A stretch of DNA of 64,000 nucleotides from Riptortus pedestris (Eukaryota > Arthropoda > Insecta > Hemiptera > Alydidae). Positions within the stretch are counted from its first letter, which is position 1, and each line of letters opens with the position of its first letter. The DNA is taken from contig CM032229.1 of NCBI GenBank assembly GCA_019009955.1, forward strand, positions 76,119,001 through 76,183,000, read 5' to 3'. The position numbers were made by a program, and so were the translations under genes. Below the pieces are notes generated by a model. The model ran no database searches. It worked only from the letters and a program-made list of their open reading frames with translations, and had not been told where the DNA came from. Of this stretch, positions 24,357 through 36,633 are shown one piece after another.

Positions 24357-25910
24357 GGAATTCTAATCCTAAATTCCCATTTAGTTGGGAAAGTAATCTG
24401 CTAGAAATATTGGAAAAATAATGTATTATCAGCTTCATTTTAGGTTGAGTAGATTCCTGGGAAGGAGGAGACATAGACAGAGGTTGGTGTTCAGTTGGTT
24501 TATCAGTAAATTCTATTAATTTCTATTAATCTTTAAAGGCAAAAACTATTGTCTAATGTTAGATCGACCAGCATCAATAAAAAGGCCTTGTCCTCTAAAA
24601 ACATTTATTAAGCAAGTGAACTTTCAAAGAGCCATCATTAGTGCATGTTGACAAAACAAAACGTAGTATGGCCAAGAATTTGTAAAATATATTCATTTAA
24701 TAATAAAATAAAATAAAAAAATGACTTATAACGTCAACCAAGGATAAAAATAAAAATAAATTAAGAGTAATAGTCATCAAAGAAGTAAAAGAACTTAAGC
24801 ACGGGTGAAGAGGATATGATTAAAATCACTGTAATTTTATTCTTAAATATTAATTAAATAACATATTTTGAAAACCAAACATTGACAGAGGTGAAAACCC
24901 TCAAATGCGTAGACTGAAGGAACTAGGGTAAATAGGTAATCATGAAGAAAACAAAAAGATTATTATTGTATTATACCACAATTAGGACAGATGTCTGTTG
25001 TTATAGCAAATAAAACAATTAAAAATACCGAAACGATGGGAGGAGGGGAGGGACACCTTTTGATTATTAAGTTTCATAAACTCATAAAAAATAACAGGAC
25101 ATCAAAGTGCAGCAAAACAAAATATGAGTCTGTTTTATTTTAAGTAAGTTGTTACTTGGGTCCATAACTATATGTTACACATGGAGAAATGATTAATTTT
25201 GTGCTCAGAGATGGTTAAATGTAAAAAGCAATAACCCCGCTGGTTGATCTACTCCATACATTGAAAGCAAGAGACCATGCGTCAGCTGTGTATTGAGGCG
25301 AGTCCCATAGGATTCACGGCAAGGTAAATGACGCATTGATGTTTCCTCAACCTAATCATCATATCCAATACCTCACGCCAACTTGTTTTCAGCTCCACTC
25401 TTGCATGTATTCAACCAATTATTACAACTCAAGTACACTCAGTCATATCGCATCTAATCAGCATCCTCCACGCACATATTTTTCAATTTTCTTATTTTTT
25501 TTTGTTATTGTAGGTACAACAGTCAGCGAGGATGTTTTATTCTACGATTTAGTTGAATATTTCTTCATGGTTAATAATAAAACGAAAAATAGTGTATTTG
25601 TGATACAATTTTGCTTACTATAATATAACTAAAGATATTTCTTATTGGCTTTGCTTGAGTAGCTCATGGTTTATATACCCCTACGCCGATTTATTTATTC
25701 AATTATTATATATACATTTCATTTTTGAATAATCGGAAATCTCATAAAATATTTTCTATATAATTTCATAGCATGCCGTAATGGCTTTAAACATATATAT
25801 ACATTTGTGTATACAATGAAACAAAATTAGCCTGCCCTCTTTTCTGGTGGTTCTTATTTGTGCCAACATTCTTATTTGTTTAAATATATATAAACAAAAG
25901 TATATAATTT

Positions 25911-25970
<60 letters not shown>

Positions 25971-26570
25971 TAATGTTGAATAACAAAAATATTTAGAAGT
26001 ACTATAAAATGAATTGTAAATAAATAAACATTAAAGAATGAATCTCTCCCTGAAACACTGACTGATGCTGGCTCAGCGTTCGACTGATGATTGATCACAA
26101 TAACTACATAGCCATTCTACTGGGAAGGATAATACTCCAGAGGCTATTTTGATTATAAATTGAGATGGGTTGGCAAATTATAAAGGACACTTTTTAAAAC
26201 ATATTTATTAGGATTTCAAGAAAGATGTTTCTGCGCCTGATTCACATTGACTGTTGTTTTCACTGAGAGGATGCCAATGAAATGTAGTTTACTGCTGTAA
26301 ACATTTTTTGTAATGAGCATAAAGGTTATCTACTGTAGTTATCACATTTCATTCGATTTAGCAACGATTATAAACTTAAAGACGAATTCCCATAACAATA
26401 AAAAAATAAATAAAATATTGATTACATGCCGAAGAGTGCAAAAATGTTGTTTTCTGAAAAATTCATCATTCGTCCTTAGCTTTTATTACTTTATTACTAC
26501 TCGCTGGTTATTTTAACACTTGGAAGAAAATATTTATTTCCTCCAAAATGAAAATTTAAATAAATAATCA
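24357..26570. other. No gene seen; (TA)n at 25918-25969
   Basis: AT-rich. The plus frame 25336-25623 contains a pyrimidine tract ending in TTATTGTAG (25505-25513), like a splice acceptor, but nothing around it looks coding. Minus/plus frames elsewhere are short and unrecognised. Confidence 0.5.
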
Positions 26571-26800
26571 GGGACTCAGGTAAGACTTGTGAGTTGAGGC
26601 GTTTTCTTAATTAGCTTGGAAAAACTTAGAGTCATGGTTCCGATTCCTACTTGGCCAATTGGAATTTATTTAGCGGTGAAGATCACTGAGTAAAATTCTT
26701 CGTCCCATCCTGGGTAGACATGGATAATAGCCTGTAGATACCCCGTCCCAATTAGCCATGTTAGTAAAAAGTAGGCGTTAATAAATAACAGTTAAATAAA
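26571..26800 (+). mobile_element. tRNA-derived SINE, diverged copy
   Basis: It starts with GGGACTCAGGTAAG, matching GGGGCTCAGGTTAG of the 37439 copy. It continues with the B-box-like TGGTTCCGATTCC, GGAATTTATTTAG, CCCGTCCCAATTAGCC and the 3' end GGCGTTAATAAATAA. The layout and length of about 230 bp match the better-preserved copies. Confidence 0.7.
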
Positions 26801-27019
26801 CAATTAGCTTTTGGCGGTGTATACTGTAACGAAAATCAGTAATAAAAACTATTAATCCGTATTGTACATTTTATTACTCTGTAATTAGTACTTTTGAAAA
26901 ATGTTATTTATTATGCAACGAACATCATTCGAAAAATGATTGAAATTATTTTAAAGATAAAATATTAGTATGAAATTTAAAATATTTTCATTTATCACCG
27001 ATTACCAATTGCTTTGACA

Positions 27020-27245
27020 GATATGGTGTAACGGTTGCACCTTGTCCCGCATATATTTCGGTGAACTCGATTCAAAGTCATTTTGGGAGGAGGTTTTACA
27101 TTAGTCAGTATGTTTAGATTCACCTGTACTACGTAGCTGGGAATTCACAAAGAAACAGTATTAATTGATGAGGATGGACAGGAGAGGCGGCAGTTGAGTT
27201 ACATTATTGGCCCTCACCCACAAAGCTACAAAAAACATAAATAAA
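27020..27245 (+). mobile_element. Possible second tRNA-derived SINE type
   Basis: ATGGTGTAACGGTTGCACC at about 27023 resembles an A box region, and AACTCGATTCAAAG about 45 bases later resembles a B box (GTTCGATTC-like). A body and an A-rich end (ACAAAAAACATAAATAAAAA) follow. Its body differs from the other SINE family here. Only one copy is seen, so the call is tentative. Confidence 0.45.
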
Positions 27246-27284
27246 AAATGGGTTCCTCTTTCCTAGATAACGTATTTTTATAGT

Positions 27285-27289
<5 letters not shown>

Positions 27290-27329
<40 letters not shown>
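27290..27329. repeat. Microsatellite (GA)n
   Basis: Forty bases of uninterrupted GA repeat. Confidence 0.95.
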
Positions 27330-27334
<5 letters not shown>

Positions 27335-29989
27335 TAAACTGAGAAAATGCAATAAACAAAAAAAAAAATAACTAAAACTTCCCTAACCTGAAATTAGTAT
27401 TGAACTATTTTTGTTGTTTTTATTATATACCTCAACAAAGCTAGGGAAACACTGTAAAATAAATTAACAAATCAAAATTCATGTATAGTTCATGTTTTTC
27501 AGCCTTTTTCATTTCGTCTACCTCGCGTACAACGTTATGTCAAAATTGAGTTTATTTGAACTTAGATTTTTTGTCAGTGAATCCAACCTGAGATTAAATA
27601 ATTCGCTACACCAAATATAACAAGAATCATTTTTTTTAACCATGAAAGTGTGTAAGTTTGTTTTTCATTGTTTCTCAGCTTATCAGTTTTGAGTTTTTTA
27701 AAAAAAAATTCAATGTATAAAATCATGAAAAAGCGCTGACTAAAAAAATCAGCATTCAAGAAGCGGGATTTATGAGTGGAACAGCTCCTGTAAAGAAATT
27801 AAGCCCAGAATTTTTTGGGTTTCAGCGGTTGCATCGATTAGTTTTGACACAATGAAGAGAAAATGAAATAAGTAATTTGAAAAAATTAATATTTGCAAAA
27901 ATATGGCATGACTATTCTATAAGAAATACATTAATATAATGTTACAATTTTATCGTTCCATACCAAAGTAGCAAAGAAAATATTTTTTGGCCTCTATATT
28001 CATAATTTATCTTGGATATTGTGATATTCAGTCATCATATATATTTATAAATGTAATTTTTCCTTTTCTTGAATGGGCTGACGCTGTCATATAATTATTA
28101 AGAAAATAACCATACTTAGTAAGGACTTATCTGTGAAAAATTGTGAAGACTTCAAAAGTAATTTTTTTTTAAAGAAATAATAACGAGATTAATAACGAAA
28201 TAATTGGGGTTTATAAAATTCCAGTAATTTACTTATTGATGTTTTTAAGGAAATAAGTTGAAGTGCTATAAAATAATGCAAAGAAATATTTGTATAAAGC
28301 CTTACTGATGTTAGGAGATTTACACAGAACAAGACTCTTGGAGAAATGCCAAATTATGAATAGCCTAAATTAGTGCTTGCATGTCAGCTAATTGTACACA
28401 AGATGAGATACCTACGGCCTCACGCCACTGTCAGTGCCTTCATTCAATTTCCTAATTCGTTGATTGCAAAATATGGCCCCACCAGCCAGTGAGCACAAGA
28501 CTATATTCCTAAGAACCATAGCTTTTGCACTTATTAGTTTTATGGTGTCTTTATCTTGCTAAATCCTTAAAAAGACATATGCATGGTGGGGAATTCGTGT
28601 TAATGAGTTTTATTTGTAATAAGGCAAGAGAACTTCCGCAAACCGAGTAATTAAATTTTAGAATAATATAAATTATTACATAATGTCTCTGTTCTCTCGT
28701 TTATTCAAAAATGTACCATCAAATAAACATTTTAGAAACCCTGAGGGTTGAACCAAAAATAAATTCTAATAGAGTTTGAAGACATTTTTAATGGAACCTC
28801 TTCCATAAAATGGAGGGGTTCGTAATGAATATTTGTTTTTTTTTCAAAATAAAACATGATTAACAAAACCTTATCCTGTTTCGAAAATCTTTAAGAAAAC
28901 CATTTATTCCCGAAGAATGATGCTCCTCTAAAATAATAAAAAGGACCCTACGCTATTATTATACTAATATATTCACTTCTATGGATTCAGGAGTTGAATT
29001 GTACTAATTTTAGGAATAAATTAAACACCAAGTGTGGTATACAATGTCAGCATTATTTTTACAATGCATTATTTTATTTACACAGAGTAAACATTTCAAA
29101 ACTGGTAGTACAACTACTAGCTTAAGCAGAATGGCGACCATTGCGTCATAAACGTGGATACTAATGCATTTCACTGAAAATATGAAACCCTTTTGATCAA
29201 CGACCATATACATATAAAGCAAATAACTGCAGCATTTAAGCAACACATTTTAAGCATGATTATACACTATAATTTCACATATTTCAACAGAAACCACGAG
29301 AACAGTTCAAAGTAATGGTTAGAGAAAATTGTGCTTCTTTAAAACAATAATACTACCTTTGATAAACCTTCATTTCATGTAGTGCGTGTTAGCCACAATC
29401 AATACTATTGTGAAAACGTTTATGTGTATTGTAATTTTCAAACTGATTATTGTAAAAAAACATAAGACCATTTACTCGAGTAGAATGTTCATGTAGAAAA
29501 AGAATTTTGTCATTTTAATTTTAACCTAAGTATTATACTATTATTATTTAATGTTAATATAAATAGTTATAGATTGTCTCTTAGATTACTCAAGGTAATT
29601 TCATTAATTTAGGTAGCTGTTTTAAATACTATTTATTCACATTACAAAGTTTGGATGATGGTAGATATTATTTAGGATTGTCTATTGCAAAAACGAATTA
29701 TTATGAAAAATGAACACGTAAAAGGGCTTCAACAGGTGATCACAAGCATACTACTATATTAAAAGACTAAAAATTTAATATTCTTTATTAAAAAAAAATT
29801 AAAGGTTAAAACTGGATGATGTATTACATTGAATGTGAGTTATACATCCAATAAAATTTGAAATTTTCAGTTTTTATTTTTAATAAATAAATAAATATTT
29901 TCAAATGAGAACTAGTTTTTAAATTCCAATTTATAAATTTTAAAATTTCTTATATTTGATAATTAAAAATAAAAAAAATGGGAGTATGT
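27330..29989. other. No gene seen
   Basis: Low-complexity AT-rich DNA with small unrecognised frames (27574-27759 minus, 29010-29246 minus). I see no repeat copies of the families found elsewhere in the window. Confidence 0.55.
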
Positions 29990-30250
29990 ACCTTGGTTTT
30001 CTCCCATCTGATGACGCGTGTAGTGGCAGGGGTAGAAGGTTGTAGAGTCTGGCCGAGGCTGTGTATCGGACTGGGACCCCAGCCTCCACCTCCTAGCTGA
30101 GGACTGCCCTACGCGCAGGGCTGAACTCTAATGCCCGCCTACCAGCACCCCTTTAGCCTGACAGGGAAATTCGCCCGGGCAGACCTCTGAACTTACCAGC
30201 CCGAACTTGGTGGCTGGACAACCCTTATAGTACATTGCCACAAGTTGCAT
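29990..30250. repeat. GC-rich island, probably part of an inserted element
   Basis: About 260 bp rich in G and C within strongly AT-rich DNA, with abrupt edges. It contains CTGGGACCCCAGCCTCCACC and CCGGGCAGACCTCTG. I see no long frame and recognise no family. Possibilities are the 5' portion of a LINE, or a host exon or CpG-like segment. Confidence 0.4.
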
Positions 30251-30559
30251 ACATGATTATTCAAACAACCTCTTCGCTTACTTAAAATATTAACAACGAT
30301 TTTCATAGCTCGCTTGTGTTTCACTCGGACGAGAGTAATTAATTATAAAATTCCAGATTTTTAATTAATCCACTGAAAGTATTTCCCCTATTTTCTGTGA
30401 TTCCGAAATATTCTCATTACTATGTATAATTAATTATTACCATTAGCAAATTTCATTGGTCTGTGAGTAATAATATTGGATTCATCTTTAACGTTATAAA
30501 TTTTATTATTATTTATTTGGTTTGTGCCTAACAACGATGGTGATTGGCATAATTAGAAT
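30251..30559. other. No gene seen
   Basis: AT-rich spacer without recognised content. Confidence 0.5.
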
Positions 30560-31085
30560 AATATATTTACTCCTTCATGTACTTTCGTACATTTGTTGTA
30601 ATTTATTTTTATATTATGGAAAATATTTCATAAATACATATCTGATAATTTTTCATATCCGTGTTTTTTCTAAATGAATATAATTAAAGTCAACCCTTTT
30701 AAATCGTTGTAAGTATGCTGTAGACATATTCTATTTTATGCTATATGTTATGTTTTGTAAATGTTTATTTTTTAGATATGTTAGTATTTGTGGAATATAT
30801 TGGCTGCTGTCAGTTAATAGTTCTGTCTTATTGTAGGGTATGTCAAGGTTTTTTCGTTGGATGCAGTCTGTTAGTATGTGTTTTATCGTAAGATGTTTGT
30901 TGCAGTATTTGCATATAGGGTTATCAGTCCTTGTCATTAAGTGTCTATGTGTCAGGTATGTGAGACCGATCCTGAGTCTGGCAAGAACAACTTCCTCCCG
31001 TCTAGTACTCCTATGGCTCGATGGCCACTCCTTAATAGTACATTTGATACTGCGGAGGTGGTTCTTTACTTTAAATTTAAGTTAT
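30560..31085 (-). mobile_element. 3' fragment of a LINE related to the 10.8-kb copy
   Basis: On the minus strand an uninterrupted frame from about 31080 to 30731 reads IKEWPSSHRSTRREEVVLAR then LRIGLTYLTHRHLM and the knuckle C-X2-C-X7-H-X4-C (ICKYCNKHLTIKHILTDC). This is the same segment as at 10845-11165 but without the nonsense codon. A 3' UTR probably follows to about 30560. RT and RNase H domains are absent: a 5'-truncated copy. Confidence 0.75.
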
Positions 31086-31179
31086 AAATTTAACATTATC
31101 ATAAAAAGTGATATTTAATGTACATTTTTTTTAAGATTTTATATCATTAGGCGACAAACAAACACAATGAAGAAATGCA

Positions 31180-31408
31180 CTCCTGAAAGGTTCCCTTGTT
31201 TTGGCGCATTGGATCCATTCAATATATTTCCACATGGGAAACCCAGAGTGGCGAGCACGATTCTCGCCTGGGCAATGGGAATTTATTTAGTGACGGAATT
31301 CATTAAATAACATCTTGGTCCCACCCTGACTAGGAAAAGGGTGTAACCTGTAGATAAACCGTCCTAAGCCTAGTCTTAGTTGCAAAACTTGGACGTTAAT
31401 AAATAATT
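31180..31408 (+). mobile_element. tRNA-derived SINE, damaged B box
   Basis: It shares AGAGTGGCGAGnnCGATTCTCG, CCTGGGCAATGG, TTTAGTGACGGAATTCATT, ACCTGTAGATAA and TTGGACGTTAATAAATAA with the 37439 copy. The B box reads GCACGATTC instead of GTTCGATTC. The 5' edge is diverged. Confidence 0.75.
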
Positions 31409-33655
31409 TAAATTTCAATATATTTCGAGAATATTCGAAACAATAATAGTAGATGTTTTATTAAACAATTTAAGGGCTCCTTCCAAAGGACAGATTACCA
31501 CTTGCTTGTCAGTAGGTCTCAACTAGTAGGGTCAAATTTCTTCACCAGACGAATTTATACGTAAAACCTCTGCTACCTCACAAGCGCGCTCTCTTAACGA
31601 ATTGTGAAGAAACTTTTCCCTGTGGCTAGGATCGAACCCCTTTTGCTCCCACAATCAGTGGGGCAGTGGGATATGTGACCCAGCGTAAACCCGCATAAGC
31701 ATCGAGGTGGTTACCGAGTAATGGATACATCTTGGCATTTTCTGCCAACCATCGAAAACTAGTCTGGTTTCATCCAAAATAGAGTTTTCCTTGGCGATTT
31801 CATTATCCCAATCCTCGAAAGAAATGTATTGTGTTCATTTGGCTTTATGTCTAAAGACCAACATGTCGGGATTTTGAGCACAAATACAAAATACGGAAGG
31901 TATTTTTTTTTACTTAGTTGTCACTCAGTTTAATACAAAACTTAATAAAAATTCAAAAATACCGGATTGGAAATGTCAACATTGCCTTTATCGTTATTGT
32001 TGAAAATATATTAAAATTTTACTAGTCACTGCATGCGAGTGATTTGAAAAGTACATAAATCATCTATACGTTGACTGTAAGTGTAGATGATTAATATTTT
32101 TCATGGGTGTTTATGACAGGGATGATTGAATGGAAGTGGTCAAGAGATTTACATTAATTTCCATCGCGGCCTTTGTGGCCAATATCACCGAGTTATAGCG
32201 TTTCAAAAGCAATTATATAGATTGGTAATCTATTATAAATGAAAGACTAGATTGACTGATATGTTCTGGGCCTGCTAATTATCAATAATGTCCAAGAAAA
32301 TTTAGAAATCGAGGCTTTATATTCGATGTTCTGTAATCCTTAGGCATCCATAACATAGTTTAATGTTTCCACCCATAAAGAGTCATATAGTTTTCACAGT
32401 CTGTCCATAACTCAGAAATTTCAACTTGTACACTAGGTTTCCCCATTTTGTTCGAACTTCTGATAAGAGCTCTCTGGGTAGATTAGATTGTTTAAGCCTA
32501 TGAAAAACTACTGAAGGAGAATAATTTTATATTTATATTACGATATATAAGGTTGTGCTCTTTTATGGGACCATTTCAATTGCTTAAACTATCAAGAGAG
32601 ATTGGTGGTTTCTGAAGGTTAAAAATTCCCTTCTAAAAAGCATGGTTAGTCTAGATCGGTCGGTGGAACTGAATAACGGCCTATTAAAGAAGCACTGATT
32701 TTTGGTAGATGATCATGTATTAATTTATCGTATAAATGTATGTATAAATATATCAGTTCAAATCAAACCAGATAATGCGGTGTTTAGAAAATGGTGAAAT
32801 GCGTCAAATCTAATTTAAAGTACCCGTTCTAAATATTTTTTCAAATCAAGATTTTATTGTCATTGTAGATTCTGAAACATATAAACTATCTTGTCTATCA
32901 CTATAATATAACGAAGGAAGAATACGAGAAAACTCTAATAAAGTTCTCTTCCCTTGGCGTGAAGTGCTCTATAAACAGTTTCAGTTGTCGTTGCAGGTGG
33001 GTAGTTGGTAGGTAACCTGGGGGCCCAGTCTGGTGTCCAGATAGGTGAGAAAAATAGTTAAATTAATAATTATTTACTGACTGAGAATTCTGCCCTTATC
33101 TTAAACAAATAATAGTGTTCACAACAACAAAGAGTGTCCTACTTTAAGCTGAAATTTGACATTAATGGTCTCCTTTTCAAACGATTGTCGTGGACTGCGG
33201 GATAAGAGGGGTTGGCCTGGAGCGAACAATTAGTCGTACAACTCGCTTCCAAAATTCTAGAATTAGTGATAGAATGTTCTGACCCAAATTGTAAGGAGTC
33301 TAGTGTTCAAGACAGGGCCAGAGTGAGAATTTTTTCTCTGATATATTAATATTTTAAATAGTATTAATTCGTACTCAATTTACCTCAATAAATTATAGCT
33401 AAATTATTTTTAGGTTTTTTTAACCTTCAGGAAGCCTCCACTCACGTCATTTGATTGATTACAATAGAGTATTAAATGTTTTACAAAAATAGAGGATTGC
33501 TAAATGTATTGAGGTTTCTATAAGTAGATGATGGCGCTTTAATTTAATATCTTATCTAATAAAGGCCTAATGAAAACAATATTCGGTATTTAAGCTTGAC
33601 ATAAGACGTGTCATGATATATTGGCTTATCATAAAGTGAGATGACTAAAAGAAAG
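31409..33655. other. No gene seen; one small hairpin
   Basis: A 9-bp perfect inverted pair AATCATCTA/TAGATGATT with a 17-base loop lies at 32058-32092. A GC-richer patch at 31610-31700 contains GGATCGAACCCC, a reversed B-box-like string that could be a SINE relic, too weak to call. The rest is unremarkable. Confidence 0.45.
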
Positions 33656-34167
33656 TCCATCACGGAGGGGCTGCGTAAACTAAGCAGATTTCCCACGTGA
33701 AGTTAAACAAGAACGTATACGAGAACCGAACAGTAACTGTAAAGGGTCAAACTAGCTTTTGGCGGGAAACAGACGTCCGGCCCAAATTTAATAAAAATGC
33801 AAATATGTCGGTTATTATTCAAGATAGAGAATAAATGTATAGAACAATATTTATAGTACATTTAATTACCAATAAGATTAGTTCTACACAATTTTCGAAT
33901 ATTCCCCCCTCCCACTGGTTCGATTTCAGCCATTAACGAACTTAATCTGTCTTTTTGCATAAAGCGTTTAAATATCGAGATTGGTAACGATCAAACAAAA
34001 ATTACGACCGCTAGAGTGGTAACAGACAAATACATAAATACAGTTTTGAACGGACCTCATTTTCGTCATCTCCTGGGTAGGATCGAAGGACATTTGAAGA
34101 AAAATTTCGAAAATCGCTTCATGAGTACAACCTCAATAGCTGATTTCCCTTAAGGGAAATCTGCTAA
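33656..34167 (+). mobile_element. Family H, complete copy lacking the (TA)n expansion
   Basis: All landmarks from GTCCATCACGGAGGGGC to GATTTCCCTTAAGGGAAATC and TGCTAAAA are present. At the microsatellite position there is only CAAATACATAAATACAG, so the (TA)n is not needed for the element to have moved or was lost. The 3' end abuts the 5' end of the next copy, with only the A-run between. Confidence 0.88.
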
Positions 34168-34172
34168 AAAAG

Positions 34173-34328
34173 TCCGACACGCAGGGGCAGCGTAAACTAA
34201 GCAGATTTCCCACGTAAAGTTTTACAATAAACAAATTTCACGAGAGCCGAGCCAGTGAAGGAAACGGCCGAACTAGCTTTTGGCGGGAAAGTAACTCTCG
34301 TCCGTTAGGCGCCCCAATTTCATAAAAG
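34173..34328 (+). mobile_element. Family H, 5' segment of a copy split by another insertion
   Basis: GTCCGACACGCAGGGGC to AATTTCATAAAA: exactly the part of the element before the core ATGCAAATATC. The missing remainder begins precisely at ATGCAAATATCTCGG after the end of the nested copy (36758-37286). The two pieces are best read as one host copy. Confidence 0.85.
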
Positions 34329-34676
34329 TCTGTCACGCAGGGACTGCGTAAACTAAGCAGATTTCCCACGTGATGTTATACAATAGAGAAATTTCACGAG
34401 ATTCAAGCAGTTAAGGAAACGGCCGAACTAGCATTTGGCGGGAAAGTCACCCGACCGTTAGCCGCCCAGATTTAATAAAAATGCAAATATCTCGGTTAAT
34501 ATTCAAGTTAGAGAAAGAATGTATATAACAATATATATAGTAAATTTAATTTGCAATAAGATTGATTCTGTACAATTTTTCGATCCGACGTATAGTAACG
34601 GAGATATTTCGAATTTTCGAAAATCCTCCTCTCTAAACCCCCTCCTCCCACCGGTCCGATTTCAGCCGTTAACGGC
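34329..34676 (+). mobile_element. Family H, 5' segment of the nested copy
   Basis: It begins GTCTGTCACGCAGGGACTGCG within the A-run of the host copy and runs through the core to TTCAGCCGTTAACG, where it is broken by a transposase-bearing insertion. Its (TA)n and 3' end are at 36575-36757. About 90 bp between GTTAACG and (TA)n are missing. Confidence 0.8.
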
Positions 34677-36574
34677 AAAAACTAGTTAAGGCCAATGGAA
34701 GAGCGGATTTTATTCCTTGAATGAATTTTAGCAATAAATGTTATTCCAATACAATTATTGTATTCTAATCTTATACTAACAGAAAGGTAATTGAAAAAAA
34801 AATTATTTTTTATTAAGAAAAAATAATAAATACTTTTTTATTCAAATATTCATAGTATAAAAAAATTTACCTATTTAAAGTAGATAACATTATGAACAAT
34901 AACTGAAGATTAAAACATAAAAAAAGATTAAAAATTTAGAAAATCAATAAAATAATTAAATATTCTTACTTGGAAAACATAAATGTTTCAGTTTTTATAT
35001 GGGTCTACCTTAGTGAGAAAAAAAACCCTGAAAATTTTGAAGGTTTTACCTTCTCTAAAATTACATCCTTAATTTCTAAAGCGTCAACGTAAATGTTGTT
35101 GGAAGTGCTGGCCTCTCGCTGCAATACACGCATCACATCGCGTACTCACAGATCGCACTGCATCTAAACATTGTTCTGCGGTGAGCTGATTGCAAACCAT
35201 TCTGATGCGCTCGATGAGGTCATCCCTTGTGTGGACGGGCTCTCGGTAGACATTTTCTTTCACGTATCCCCACACGAAGAAATCTAGTGGCGTGAGGTCC
35301 GGAGACCGGGGAGGCCAAGGCACCGGCCCACCTCGTCCTATCCAGCGACCTGGGTAGCTGATGTCCAACCAGTCTCGTATGGTCCTTCCGTAATGTGCAG
35401 GACTACCATCGAGTTGAAACCAGCTCTCAAGCCTTGTTTCCAAAGGGATATCTTCCAAAAGTGCCCGTAAGTCATTCTCCAGGAATAGATGATAACTTTC
35501 AGCGTGAAGTCGAACAGGTAAAAATACGGGACCTATTATGCGATTACGTAATATAACAAAGACCGACCCACACGTTTACAGAAAACTCATGCTGGTAGTG
35601 AAATTCTCTAACAGCGCGGGGATTTTCCCGGGGATGTGCCCAAAGGTGGTAGTTTCTTTGATTGAATATGCCCGCACGTGTAAAAGTCGCTTCGTCCGTC
35701 CAGATTACTTTCAATCTTAAGTTTACATCGTTTTGCCAATTGTTCTTTGTACCAATTACAAAAATTTAATCGGCGGGGATAATCAGCGGGTATTAAATTT
35801 TGTACCTTTTGTACATGGTAAGCATGCCTGCGGTCACCCCTTAATGTGCGCCAAATGGTTGTCTTTGGTATGCTTAGAACTGAAGCAGCTCTCCGGACGC
35901 TTGTGCTAGGGTTGGTATTGAAGTGCCTTAGTATCCACTCCCTCCGCCTCAGATCGGCTTCCATCGGAGCCTGCATACGGCTTCCACGACGATTACATGA
36001 GAGGGACCCAGTCTCTCGAAGCCTTCAGAAAGTGCCGGTAAAAACACCTCTGTGTGGGGTTTCTCGGTCAGGAAACCGTCTGCGATATTCCCGAACTGCC
36101 TGACGTGCATTGCCATCGCAGAATCTGTAGACGTAGACTATGTCCGCGTATTCAGCGTTGGTAAATCTAGCCATATTTGTTGACTTCACTGAACAGTACT
36201 AGCAACACCACTAAGGTGAGAATGCGAGGCTGGTTGGGCCCCCCCCCCCCCAAAAAAAAAGGATTAAAATGATAGTAAACATTTTAATCCTTACTTTTTA
36301 AGTTTAAACACTCAACCTAGACGTTTTATTGATAAGGAAAGCGTGAGAATATTCATGTTTTCTAAATTTACTCCTCGTAAATTAAAAAAGTTAGTTTTTG
36401 TAATTTAAATACATTGTTAAAAAAAATACACTTTTTGCACAACTATTTTCAGTTTTTTGTGATTTTCTCAAAAACAAAGCGAAAACGAGGCATATGCCAG
36501 AGGACTTTTTTTCTTAGTTTTTCGATCCTCTATCGATCCCTGAAGTTTGGCCGTTTGGTTTCGGGACACCCTGT
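34677..36574 (-). mobile_element. TA-targeting DNA transposon, broken, one end unresolved
   Basis: The segment interrupts a family H copy. Its right edge reads GGTTTCGGGACACCCTGTTG directly against the (TA)n tract, as expected for a mariner/Tc1-superfamily end inserted at TA. I cannot find the matching inverted end near 34677-35080, so the left terminus is lost, diverged or deleted together with about 90 bp of host element. The segment contains the pseudogene at 35084-36174 and a C13A9 run at 36239-36260. Class is inferred from the transposase. Confidence 0.65.
35084..36174 (-). pseudogene. DDE transposase pseudogene (DUF4817 / mariner-like type)
   Basis: The start is the ATG at 36174-36172 (MARFTNAEYADIVYVYRFCD), the helix-turn-helix of the DUF4817 type common in insect transposases. 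A TGA at 36025-36027 replaces what the context suggests was CGA. A second HTH-like part follows (SVRRAASVLSIPKTTIWRTL). A frameshift near 35705 moves the catalytic region WTDEATFTRAG into another frame, and another near 35545 moves the C-terminal part again. That part holds LDGSPAHY and PPRSPDLTPLDFFVWG, with 36 residues between the two aspartates. Predicted role: cut-and-paste transposition. The copy cannot make the enzyme. Confidence 0.88.

Positions 36575-36633
<59 letters not shown>

Noticed and set aside
31610..31700. Reversed SINE with GGATCGAACCCC
   Set aside because: A B-box-like string alone, without an A box or a second copy, is not enough.
32058..32092. microRNA precursor
   Set aside because: A 9-bp stem is too short and is expected by chance in 64 kb of AT-rich DNA.
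35538..36103. Plus-strand frames opposite the transposase
   Set aside because: Shadows of the minus-strand transposase pseudogene.
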